DNA of 64,000 bases from Sulfobacillus thermosulfidooxidans DSM 9293 (GTDB taxonomy: Bacteria; Bacillota; Sulfobacillia; Sulfobacillales; Sulfobacillaceae), in assembly GCF_900176145.1 (NCBI RefSeq), contig NZ_FWWY01000001.1, forward strand, positions 2,369,595-2,433,594, read 5' to 3'. Positions 33,152 through 41,549 of this stretch are shown piece by piece (position 1 is the stretch's first letter; the number at the start of each line of letters is the position of its first letter). The position numbers and the translations under genes are program-made. The notes under the pieces are model-generated. The model saw only the letters and a list, made by a program, of their open reading frames with translations. It made no database searches and was not told where the DNA came from.

Positions 33152-34951
33152 TTACGCCGACCCCGTAGGTTCCAGCATCCACGCCGATTTGTGAATCATA
33201 TGCGCATAATACCCATTATGGGCGAGTAATTCATCATGGGTACCGGATTCCACGATACGCCCCTGATCTAGCACAAAGATGCGGTCAGCATAGCGCAGGG
33301 TTGATAAACGGTGGGCGATGACTATGGTGGTACGATTTTTAGCCACTTCCATTAAGCCCTTTTGTACTGCCATTTCACTGACGGCATCTAAATTGGCTGT
33401 CGCTTCATCAAGCACTAAAATCTTGGGATCGAGAAGAATGGTGCGAGCAAAGGCTAACAATTGTCGCTGACCCGTTGATAAGTTGGCACCATGGGGAGTC
33501 AGCCATGTGTCATAGCCTTGGCGGAGCCTCCGGATGAAGATATCGGCTCCGGTAATGCGACACGCCTCTTCGATTTGTTCTAAAGAAATGTCATCACGAA
33601 AAAGGCGAATATTATCGGCAATCGTCCCCGAATAGAGATTTACATCTTGCTGCACGACGGCCACAATCTTGTGCAAATCATCTTGCCGAATCTGGCGAAT
33701 ATCAATCCCATCGATGCGAATAGCTCCTTCACTCACATCGTAAAACCGGGCCAAAAGGCTGATTAACGTGCTTTTGCCAGCACCTGTTTCGCCAGCAATG
33801 CCAATAAATTGTCCAGGAGCAATATGCATGCTAATGTCCTGAAGAATAGGAGCTTCCGGCTTATATGCGAAAGACACATGATCAAAATCGACCTGGCCTA
33901 ACAGTGGGACTGAGGACGGATTTAAAGGATAAGGGGGATCGGGGTCTTTGAGGGTCGGCGAAGTTGCCAACACGGAACTGACCCGTTCGAATGAAATCAT
34001 GGACGATTGCAAGGTATTCCAGTTTTGAGTCAGGGAATTAATCGGTTCAAAAAACTGCTGTATGTAGGAAATAAAGGCATAAAGGACACCGATTTTGATG
34101 CTGTGGTGGAAGACAGCTAATCCTCCTGCCCACGCCATAAACGCGACGGCTAAATTGCCGAGCAAGTCAAAACTCCGGTTAAATAACACATCCCAGCGAA
34201 ACTCGTTGACGTTGGCGTTTTGATATGGCAAATTGAGCTGATTGAATGCATCGAGCTGTTTTTTTTCTTGATGAAAGATTTGAATAATGCGCATGCCCGA
34301 CAAATTTTCCGCGATAAAGCCAATTAACCGGGATTGCCGTGAACGGGTTGTGTTATAAATCTTATGCAAACGAGGTCGAAAAATCGCCGAAATCAGCACA
34401 ATTAAAGGAATCACGAGGGCACTTAATAAGCCTAAACGCCAGTTTAACAGTAGCATGGCGCCCATGACCAAAATAATGGTCAAACCATCTCGAATGACAC
34501 TCAACAGAAACTGTGTGAAAAACTGGCTGATGCGTGTGGTATCACTTGCCACATTAGTGATAAGACGGCCTGTATCATGCGTTTCAAAATAATCCATAGA
34601 TAGCGATTCAATGTGAGAAAACAAATCGATACGGATTTGCCTCACGATTTGCTGTCCTGCTGACGCGATGACGCGGGTTTGATACAAATTGGCTAACAAT
34701 CCCACCAATGTAATAGCGAGATAGAGAAACCCGATTTGGATTAAAGGGGATAAAACCGAATTTTTGACCAACAAATAGCGATCGATGGCGACCTTGACTA
34801 AATACGGTTGAATGACTTGAGTCAGGTTATACAAGATGACCAGGGCAATGACCCCAGCAAAAAGACGCGTATAGGGTATCGCATAAACAAGCAAGCCCTT
34901 TATCGGACTATGGGTAGGAACACGTGGCGTTTTCGAATCTTGATTAGGCAT
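33152..34951 (-). CDS. ABC exporter half-transporter, subunit 2
   Basis: About 599 residues from ATG 34951 (AAGGAAG site). An N-terminal six-span ABC_membrane domain (about 20-310) is followed by an ATPase with Walker A GETGAGKST, signature LSTGQRQLLAFAR and Walker B ILVLDEATANLD. It overlaps the end of subunit 1 by eight bases. Together the two form a heterodimeric multidrug-type exporter similar to BmrCD/LmrCD/YheHI. The consensus Glu after Walker B (DEATANLD) is intact in this subunit. Confidence 0.92.
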   Translation of the reverse strand: MPNQDSKTPRVPTHSPIKGLLVYAIPYTRLFAGVIALVILYNLTQVIQPYLVKVAIDRYLLVKNSVLSPLIQIGFLYLAITLVGLLANLYQTRVIASAGQQIVRQIRIDLFSHIESLSMDYFETHDTGRLITNVASDTTRISQFFTQFLLSVIRDGLTIILVMGAMLLLNWRLGLLSALVIPLIVLISAIFRPRLHKIYNTTRSRQSRLIGFIAENLSGMRIIQIFHQEKKQLDAFNQLNLPYQNANVNEFRWDVLFNRSFDLLGNLAVAFMAWAGGLAVFHHSIKIGVLYAFISYIQQFFEPINSLTQNWNTLQSSMISFERVSSVLATSPTLKDPDPPYPLNPSSVPLLGQVDFDHVSFAYKPEAPILQDISMHIAPGQFIGIAGETGAGKSTLISLLARFYDVSEGAIRIDGIDIRQIRQDDLHKIVAVVQQDVNLYSGTIADNIRLFRDDISLEQIEEACRITGADIFIRRLRQGYDTWLTPHGANLSTGQRQLLAFARTILLDPKILVLDEATANLDAVSEMAVQKGLMEVAKNRTTIVIAHRLSTLRYADRIFVLDQGRIVESGTHDELLAHNGYYAHMIHKSAWMLEPTGSA

Positions 34952-36686
34952 GCTGTTCACTTCCTTGCGACTGGATGGCATAGAGTCTTGCGTAAAAACC
35001 ATGCTGGGCTAAGAGTTGGGCGTGGGTACCATATTCGATGATCTCTCCATCGTCGAGAACCATAATGTGATCGGCCAATCTTAAGGCGGAAAGACGATGA
35101 CTGGTAATAATTAGTGTGCGACCTTGGTCATGCAACTTTTTTAACGTATCCAAAATAACGGATTCGGTGACGCTGTCGACAGCACTGAGAGAATCGTCGA
35201 GAATAATCACTTGCGATTGGGTTTTCATTAGGGCCCGCGCGATGGCGATTCGTTGACGTTGGCCCCCAGATAACGTCAAGCCGTGTTCGCCGACGATGGT
35301 GGAAAAGCCCTCGGGCATCGCTTGGATAGCCGCTAAAATATTCGCTTCAGATGCGGCTTGCTGGATTTTTTGCAGATCTGGCTCGGGCAGGGGAAACGCA
35401 ATATTTTGCCCGATACTCAGAGAAAACAGGAATCCATCTTGCGGAACATAGGCTATATAATCACGCAAGGACTCGCGGCTGACATCGCGGATATCGGTAT
35501 CTCCAATGAAAATGGTTCCGGGGGGCGGATCGATTTCCCTTAAGAGTAATCGTGCTAAGGTCGTTTTGCCTGCTCCGGTGCGTCCAACGATGCCAAGAAT
35601 GCTGCCTGGCGGAATGCGTAGACGGATATGTTGTAGCGCACAATGATCACTGTGATCATAGCAAAAGCTGAGATCACGAAATGTGATGGCGCCTTTTTGC
35701 GGCAGAACTCTTGGCATAAGGGGATCTTTGATTTGTGGTTCGGCTTCTAAGAGGACTTGGATTCGCAATAAAGATGCTGACGAATTTTGAAAGATATTGA
35801 TCACGTTACCGAATTGCATTAAGGGACGGACCATCATGCTCAAGTAAACCGTAAAAGCGACAAAAGCCCCAATCGAAATGTCATGGTGCAGCGTTAAATA
35901 TCCCCCATACATTAATGTAATCGCAAAACTAATCCCACTGAGCAACGGAATTAAAGCCTGAAAGGTGGTATTGAGGCGGACAAGTTGCATGGAATTGTCA
36001 TAGATCGTATCAACTTTGGTGGTAAAACGTCGGCGTTCAATGACCTCGTTCCCCGTAGACTTGATTAAACGGATGCTTTGCAGACTTTCCTCCGTTAAAT
36101 CGGACATCCGTGAAAGGGATTCCTGCACGACGCGGGACTGGTGACGGATCTTGGGACCCAATTTCACCACCACGACCGGAATCAATAAGAGAGGGATGAG
36201 GCTCACAAGCGTCAAGCCTAAATTAATATCCTTAATGGTCATCACGAGGGTCGCCGCAAACAGAAAAATGGCCTGCAGACTTTGGTTAATGCCTCCGGCT
36301 AACGCTTGCCGAATGGCCGGGACATCATTAAGAACATGGGACAGCAGATCGCCCACGGTGTGTTGGCTAAAATATTCTAATTCTAACGTTTCCCAATGCT
36401 GAAAGAGCCGCTGACGCAGATTTCCTTCAAATATTCTCGCTAATTTTCCGATAGTAAATTGCCCCACACCAAAAAGACCGACATACAGCGCCGATATCAC
36501 GGCCAGTTTTAAGGCGTAATGTTCTATGAGTATGGGGGTAATGCCCTGATGAAATTGGTCAATAAATTCCCCAATGATAAAAGGAATTTGGACTTGAATA
36601 ACCTTCGCGATCCCAATACTCGCGATAGCCAACAGATATTGACGGAGATGCTCACGAAAAAAATCGCGAACGAGACGGTGCCCCAT
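34944..36686 (-). CDS. ABC exporter half-transporter, subunit 1
   Basis: About 580 residues from ATG 36686 after GAGGAG; the frame opens at 36719. Six spans precede a nucleotide-binding domain with Walker A GRTGAGKTT, signature LSGGQRQRIAIAR and Walker B VIILDDSLSAVD. The residue after the Walker B aspartate is D, not the catalytic E, so this subunit carries the degenerate site typical of heterodimeric exporters (BmrC, LmrC, TM287). Its leader contains a long hairpin that may regulate expression. Confidence 0.92.
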   Translation of the reverse strand: MGHRLVRDFFREHLRQYLLAIASIGIAKVIQVQIPFIIGEFIDQFHQGITPILIEHYALKLAVISALYVGLFGVGQFTIGKLARIFEGNLRQRLFQHWETLELEYFSQHTVGDLLSHVLNDVPAIRQALAGGINQSLQAIFLFAATLVMTIKDINLGLTLVSLIPLLLIPVVVVKLGPKIRHQSRVVQESLSRMSDLTEESLQSIRLIKSTGNEVIERRRFTTKVDTIYDNSMQLVRLNTTFQALIPLLSGISFAITLMYGGYLTLHHDISIGAFVAFTVYLSMMVRPLMQFGNVINIFQNSSASLLRIQVLLEAEPQIKDPLMPRVLPQKGAITFRDLSFCYDHSDHCALQHIRLRIPPGSILGIVGRTGAGKTTLARLLLREIDPPPGTIFIGDTDIRDVSRESLRDYIAYVPQDGFLFSLSIGQNIAFPLPEPDLQKIQQAASEANILAAIQAMPEGFSTIVGEHGLTLSGGQRQRIAIARALMKTQSQVIILDDSLSAVDSVTESVILDTLKKLHDQGRTLIITSHRLSALRLADHIMVLDDGEIIEYGTHAQLLAQHGFYARLYAIQSQGSEQHA

Positions 36687-36806
36687 AATTGATTGCTCCT
36701 CAATTCCATGATTCCACAACTATTTACTGTCTAACGGTTTGCCAGTCACCATTTAGGAAATAGCGCCGAATTTTATGCCAAACGCCCCTGGCCAATAAAA
36801 GTCCTC

Positions 36807-36850
36807 TTCTTTGGTGTCATGGAACATCGTCATTCCAAAACACCAAAGAA
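36807..36850 (-). promoter_or_regulatory. Leader hairpin upstream of the ABC exporter operon
   Basis: TTCTTTGGTGT and ACACCAAAGAA pair over 11 bases (36807-36817 with 36840-36850), with an inner GGAA/TTCC stem. It lies about 120 bases upstream of the first exporter gene. Related exporters are controlled by leader-peptide attenuation, so this may be an attenuator or an operator. No leader ORF was confirmed. Confidence 0.45.
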
Positions 36851-37085
36851 CAGGCTAAAATCCATGTTACCACAAAGTATCCATAATCTTCGATAATTAT
36901 GGAATCGGTATACAAGCGATATCGGGATTGTCATCTCTCACTCCAGCTTGACATTGTGAACGGTTTAACAAATTTATCGATAAATTCTTTGTTAGGATTT
37001 GGCAACCTTGGGATCACAAAAGATAATAAAAAATAAATAGTGTCTATAGGGCACGAGAACCACTACCCGATCTTTCAAGGAGGTT

Positions 37086-37163
37086 ATGACGATTCATCTC
37101 TTAACCACTATTTTTACAGGATTCGCGATATTTGCCTCGGTTTTGTATGCTGTGACGCGTTGA
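37086..37163 (+). CDS. Possible 25-residue membrane peptide
   Basis: ATG immediately after AAGGAGGTT encodes MTIHLLTTIFTGFAIFASVL plus YAVTR, a single hydrophobic span with a basic end. The ribosome site is strong but only two to three bases from the ATG, so use of this start is uncertain. The rest of 36851-37417 shows no other supported gene. Confidence 0.4.
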   Translation: MTIHLLTTIFTGFAIFASVLYAVTR

Positions 37164-37423
37164 ACTCAATGGTCTAGCTGATCAACTATCACGCCGAAGA
37201 AATTTGGGGTATTCGATTTTATGAGGGATCCCTCATACACCCGGAACTTTTCAACTCACAATGCTGGCAAGTGTTGTGGCATGATCATGACATGTGATGC
37301 ATGACAGCGAATGGCTATATTGGATGCAAAACCCCGGAAAAATTATCGTTAGCACCCATAAGGCAAGGCTATAGTGTACGATAGATTTATGCTACAGCCA
37401 TTTGCGTTAGGGGGTTCATGGCA

Positions 37424-37798
37424 ATGGATCAGCAAGACAATGATATGACACGCCTGTTATCGGCTTTGTTGCCGGATGAAACGGTCGTCGGAAATCCTTA
37501 TTGGGCCCTGATGCAGTGGGAACAAGATCATTTGACGGGAACTTTATGGACGATTCCTTATCACGAGCATCAGGTCATTCCTTTATTCACATCACGGGAG
37601 CAGGCTGAACAGGTTCATCTTACCATCAATGAACCAGATCAGTATGTGGTCCGTGGTCTCTCACGGATGCATTTGCACTTTGTGGTGCGCACAGCATCCA
37701 AGGAAACGCACTTTGCTGTCGTCGATGAAATATTAGCGAATGGACAGTTTGCCTTAACCCTTATAACGCCACAAAACCTCTTAGGACGGGGCGTCTAA
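37424..37798 (+). CDS. Hypothetical protein, about 124 residues
   Basis: The start is ATG 37424 (GGGGG nine bases upstream) or ATG 37418. A soluble, acidic alpha/beta protein with segments TLWTIPYHEHQVIPLFTSRE and a C-terminal ILANGQFALTLITPQNLLG strand. It loosely resembles small SseB-like proteins but lacks a motif I can name. Monocistronic between two intergenic regions. Confidence 0.65.
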   Translation: MDQQDNDMTRLLSALLPDETVVGNPYWALMQWEQDHLTGTLWTIPYHEHQVIPLFTSREQAEQVHLTINEPDQYVVRGLSRMHLHFVVRTASKETHFAVVDEILANGQFALTLITPQNLLGRGV

Positions 37799-37862
37799 GA
37801 ACGAGCTGGATCATTAATAAAATAATAAAAATTCATTACATTGGACAAGAAAATTTGTCACG

Positions 37863-37882
37863 GTTTAAAGACGTTTAAAGAC
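37863..37882 (+). repeat. Tandem decamer upstream of the dehydrogenase gene
   Basis: GTTTAAAGAC occurs twice in immediate succession, followed by AAGGAG. The 10-base period equals about one helical turn, so two protein subunits could bind the same DNA face. A short GTG frame (37892-37969, 25 residues) follows the AAGGAG and could be a leader peptide, but its spacing is only three bases. Confidence 0.4.
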
Positions 37883-38018
37883 AAGGAGATTGTGAGTGAG
37901 ACAAAACAGACTCCAGTCCTTAAGGAAAAGCGAATGATAAACCTGCTCAGGACATCTTACACTGTCTGAACGATATCAAGACAAAAAAGAGAGAAAAAAG
38001 ACAGAAAGGGAGAAAAAA

Positions 38019-38957
38019 TTGGCACACCCCAGGATTATTGTCTACCGCAGTGGACACGAACGAATCGGTGAAATCCTGAAGGAAATGAACTGTCCCGGAG
38101 AGATCATTACGGCGAGAACCTCAGAAGAATTTGAAGAGCTTGTGCCATCTGCGGAGATTGTCTTTGGGTGGAAAATTCCTCCTCACCTGTTTCGTCACGC
38201 ACGCCAGTTACGATGGATTCAATCGATGGGAGCGGGCGTTGACGATTTGGTCAGCAACCCGGATTTGCCTCCCACGGTGATGATCACTCGAATTGTGGAT
38301 CAATTCGGGTCATCGATTGCCGAGTTCGTTTTTGCCGAACTGTTGGCTCATGTGCGCAGACTCGATCGTCTGCGCCAGCAACAACGAGACCATCGTTGGG
38401 AACCTTTGGCTGTAGGAACCTTAAGAAACCAGCGCATTGGCATTGCGGGACTGGGATCGATTGGACAAGAATTGGTGCGTAAGGCGCGGGCATTCGATAT
38501 GGTAGTTTACGGATTAAGCCGTGAGCCTAAACCCGAAATGGTAGATAAAGCATTTAGTTCAGACCAATGGATTTTGTTTGTGCAGTCATTGGATTATCTG
38601 GTGATTACCTTGCCCGTTACCGAGAAAACGCGTGGGGTTGTTGGTCAGCAAGTACTGCAAGCGATGAAACCCGACGCTTTGATAATCAATGTTGGCCGCG
38701 GTGAAGTGATCAATCAACAAGCGTTAGTTGATGCTTTGACAACGGGTCAAATTGCCGGAGCGGTGCTTGATGTGTTCGAAACCGAACCATTGCCGTCTGA
38801 CAATATTTTATGGGACTTGCCAGGAGTACGTATCTCACCACACATTGCGGGACCGAGTATCGATGAATATGTGGCTCACTATTTTGTGAACAACGTCGAG
38901 CGCTATATCAATCAAGAACCATTAAATGGGTGGGTCGACCGGCAACGGGGATATTAA
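38019..38957 (+). CDS. D-2-hydroxyacid dehydrogenase (GhrA/SerA superfamily)
   Basis: A 312-residue NAD(P)-dependent enzyme. The Rossmann motif is GIAGLGSIGQE (about 141-151). The catalytic Arg is in NVGRGEVIN (about 227), the Glu in VFETEPLP (about 256) and the His in ISPHIAGPS (about 275). It probably reduces glyoxylate, hydroxypyruvate or another 2-oxoacid. TTG start after GGGAG with six-base spacing. Followed 22 bases later by the nucleotidyltransferase-fold gene. Confidence 0.88.
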   Translation: MAHPRIIVYRSGHERIGEILKEMNCPGEIITARTSEEFEELVPSAEIVFGWKIPPHLFRHARQLRWIQSMGAGVDDLVSNPDLPPTVMITRIVDQFGSSIAEFVFAELLAHVRRLDRLRQQQRDHRWEPLAVGTLRNQRIGIAGLGSIGQELVRKARAFDMVVYGLSREPKPEMVDKAFSSDQWILFVQSLDYLVITLPVTEKTRGVVGQQVLQAMKPDALIINVGRGEVINQQALVDALTTGQIAGAVLDVFETEPLPSDNILWDLPGVRISPHIAGPSIDEYVAHYFVNNVERYINQEPLNGWVDRQRGY

Positions 38958-38979
38958 ATTAAAGGAATCTGCTGTCAAA

Positions 38980-39768
38980 ATGAGCGAACGGATGCGAGAC
39001 TTTTGTTGGAAGACATTGGGAATGGAAGGGCTTATGGATCAAGACGCCGTGATTGATTACGTCCTTAAAGCAATGACAAAAGAACTGGGAGATCATTTGC
39101 AAGGAATTCTTCTAACGGGCTCGCGAGCGATGGGCACCAGTGACAAGTATAGCGACTGGGATTTTTTTGTCGTGCATGATGGAAACTGGAGGCAGCGCCG
39201 TTTATTATCCTGGAACGGGGAGGAACTTGAACTCTTTTTGAATCCAGTTTCCCAGATTCTCCTAGAGTTTGACGAGGACAATTCGGCTACTGTGTGGATG
39301 TTTGTGTACGGAAAAATTATCGTGGATCACGCAGGGATTCTTACGCATTTAAGGGATATAGCACGTAAAAAATGGGAAAGCCCGAGAACGCCGTGGTCTA
39401 ATGAAGAGAGAGATCTATGGCGTTATCATCTCTGCGACTTGCTCAAAGATATCGTGGGGTGCGCCCAGACAGATGTGGCCGCAGCATCGTATCTGATTGG
39501 GCTTATTTTGCCCATGGCCTTGGAGGGCTATTACCGTTATCACGGATGGTGGCAACCTAAACCCAAATATCTTTTCGGCGATTTTGTAAAACGCGAACCC
39601 GACATCGCTAAATTCGCGGCAACCATTTTGGCGAACGGCTTACCGCTTGAGGAGCGTATAGGCCTATTAACAGACTTCGTCGGCGAAATAATGAGGCCCG
39701 TAGGAGGTTGCCTAGCCGAATGGCAAACCCCGCCGGAAATCGTTCAAAGTTCCCCAAAGAGCGTTTAA
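38980..39768 (+). CDS. Nucleotidyltransferase-domain protein
   Basis: About 262 residues from ATG 38980; the frame opens at 38926 inside the previous gene. The nucleotidyltransferase motif GSRAMGTSDKYSDWDFFVV (GSxAxGxxxxxSDxD, about residues 43-61) is followed by a helical C-terminal domain like that of aminoglycoside adenylyltransferases. Substrate unknown; resistance function is only one option. Probably cotranscribed with the dehydrogenase. Confidence 0.78.
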   Translation: MSERMRDFCWKTLGMEGLMDQDAVIDYVLKAMTKELGDHLQGILLTGSRAMGTSDKYSDWDFFVVHDGNWRQRRLLSWNGEELELFLNPVSQILLEFDEDNSATVWMFVYGKIIVDHAGILTHLRDIARKKWESPRTPWSNEERDLWRYHLCDLLKDIVGCAQTDVAAASYLIGLILPMALEGYYRYHGWWQPKPKYLFGDFVKREPDIAKFAATILANGLPLEERIGLLTDFVGEIMRPVGGCLAEWQTPPEIVQSSPKSV

Positions 39769-39775
39769 CCATGAC

Positions 39776-39991
39776 CTATTCGTGGTGATCATCATTGGGA
39801 TGGGCTTTGCGCGATGTAGGCGGATCCGGAAATAGCGGGATAACGGGTGCTAATTTGCTGTGCCGCGCTTTTTTGCCCAAAGTTGTGGATGATTTGGCTT
39901 CTTCTTGAGCACGGTGTTTTTGTCGTTGCCAAATGAGATAGAAGACCAGAGCCCAAAATAATGGCGTAATAAGCACGAGCAATCGCAGCAC
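39776..39991 (-). CDS. Small membrane-anchored hypothetical protein
   Basis: About 71 residues from GTG 39991 (AAGGAG eight bases upstream); the frame opens at GTG 40000, which overlaps the ribosome site. One N-terminal span (VLITPLFWALVFYLIW) is followed by a basic and proline-rich cytoplasmic tail ending DDHHE. It is convergent with the nucleotidyltransferase gene, seven bases apart. No family recognised. Confidence 0.6.
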   Translation of the reverse strand: MLRLLVLITPLFWALVFYLIWQRQKHRAQEEAKSSTTLGKKARHSKLAPVIPLFPDPPTSRKAHPNDDHHE

Positions 39992-40000
39992 AGTATTCAC

Positions 40001-40406
40001 TCCTTACTAATAACTGATAACTGACTGAAATGATTAACGTCTACTTCTTTATTATTTTACTGCATGTGTAATCACTTAAGTTGTCAATCCCTCAAAAATT
40101 CTTTTCGACGGTTGATGAGAAACTTGTTGCATCTTGACCTATGTGATGAGGATTTTTTGTTGGACACGGCTCATGGTATAAGATCCCTATTTCCAACACA
40201 AAGAATAAGTCTTCGACTGATGAACATCTTGTTATAAACGACATTAAGTAGTATAACAAAACTGTTGAGAATCACAATTCCCCAAGAGCTCTCGAACCAA
40301 AGAATAATTCCTAATATTTTTGAAACCAACTATTTGGGAAACGTCGAGTTTCCAAAATTAAGGTCTCATAAAGATCAGTCGAAGATCCGAGAAAGGATGA
40401 CTTTTT
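40001..40406. other. AT-rich divergent intergenic region
   Basis: It separates the small membrane protein gene (minus) from the cupredoxin-like gene (plus) and must hold both promoters. It is A/T-rich with several candidate -10 boxes, such as TATAAG near 40176 and TATAACA near 40252. No gene or structured RNA was recognised. Confidence 0.5.
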
Positions 40407-40808
40407 ATGGCACATATCCGTTATCTATTACCCGCTCTGGCGCTCTCTGTCATTATTGCAGGGTGTGGTGCCCAAGCATCATCTTCCCAAGCTATGTCTT
40501 CATCTTCGTCATCGTCATCGATGACGTCCCCATCATCGACGCAAGGAGCATCCACACAAGTGGTATTATCCAATGGAAAATTTCATCCCTCTCATATTCA
40601 TATCGCGCAAGGACAAACACTGACATTTGTATTTGATGGCATGGGACAAGATCATTTAGATCTCTTGCATCAAGGACATTTAGTGGCTCGGTCACCAGAT
40701 TTAAACCAAGGCGGCAAATGGGAGTATACGTTTAAAACATCTGGAACATTTATTATCGAATCCGAAACCATGACCTACATCCATGGAACCATTTCGGTTC
40801 ACTCATAA
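40407..40808 (+). CDS. Cupredoxin-like lipoprotein
   Basis: A 133-residue secreted lipoprotein. The signal peptide has a lipobox IIAGC (Cys20), followed by a serine-rich linker (about 25-48) and a cupredoxin-type beta domain (about 50-133: LSNGKFHPSHIHIAQGQTLT, ... GTFIIESETMTYIHGTISV). The usual copper loop Cys is absent (ESETMTYIH), leaving only His and Met candidates. Copper binding may therefore be atypical or lost. AAAGGATG site eight bases before the ATG. Confidence 0.75.
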   Translation: MAHIRYLLPALALSVIIAGCGAQASSSQAMSSSSSSSSMTSPSSTQGASTQVVLSNGKFHPSHIHIAQGQTLTFVFDGMGQDHLDLLHQGHLVARSPDLNQGGKWEYTFKTSGTFIIESETMTYIHGTISVHS

Positions 40809-40821
40809 GACAGCCGGAAAA

Positions 40822-41115
40822 TGCATAGACGCACTTACCAAGAGCGAACGAGCACGCATTCAACTGACCAAAGTTAATGAAGCGCACACGTCCTAAACGT
40901 GTCCGCATCGTGGCCATCTCAACCATGTGGGGGGCCGCACCGACCATTGTCAAACCTGTGACTATCAGGCGAACCGTCTCGAGGTCGGTGCGGTAAACAT
41001 TCTCGAGAAAGAGATGTACGGGGCAATTCGTCCCGGAACGATCTTCGTGCCCCATCGGAGCGCCTATCGCCGTCGCGTTTTCCTCCAGGGAACGTCAAGG
41101 CGTAGTGGCGGCTGA
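40822..41115 (+). pseudogene. TnpB/IS605 OrfB C-terminal remnant
   Basis: One frame reads LTKVNEAHTS, stop, TCPHRGHLNHVGGRTDHCQT and CDYQANRLEVGAVNIL. This is the zinc-ribbon end of TnpB (VNPxYTSQTCPxCG...CxxCGY...D...GAxNI). The stop replaces the Gln after TS (TAA for CAA), and the second Cys of the first pair is Arg. The catalytic RuvC part is missing. The remnant begins directly after the cupredoxin gene. Confidence 0.7.
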
Positions 41116-41549
41116 ACCCCGCCTGTTGCTAGACGGTTCAGGATTCAGTTCGGAGGAAGACTTCCAAGGGTCCCATGATCCGCCGACGCAGCGATAATGA
41201 TTCCGCCAAAATCTTCGGCCTTCAAACCCGAGAGATTCCATCTGTGGAGACTTGGAGACTGGGCTTTCCTGTTAGGGGAAAGCCTTCTTTGGTGTAGAAA
41301 TAGAGGCTGGGGTCTCGTTTGAGGTCGATATCCATTCTTAAGGCCGATGACTCCATGAATACCTAATGCATGAGGACTAGTTATTTTTGTTTTTCAGTAT
41401 AAAAAATATTATACCTGACGTGGTGATTGCCATTTTATTGAGCTATCAGAAATGACGAGAAGAGCCATTAATGATTCTGTACGCCAAGGTTAAAAAGGAC
41501 TAGTTACAATGAACCTAAGAATTTATGTTTCCATGGAGGGGGCGTAGTT
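41116..41549. other. TnpB downstream region with hairpins, then Soe promoter region
   Basis: GGCTTTCC and GGAAAGCC form a hairpin at about 41263-41285 followed by TTCTTT. A TGAACC/GGTTCA pair lies at about 41113-41142. These may be part of an IS605 right end. The last 150 bases are AT-rich and presumably carry the promoter of the molybdoenzyme operon. Confidence 0.4.
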
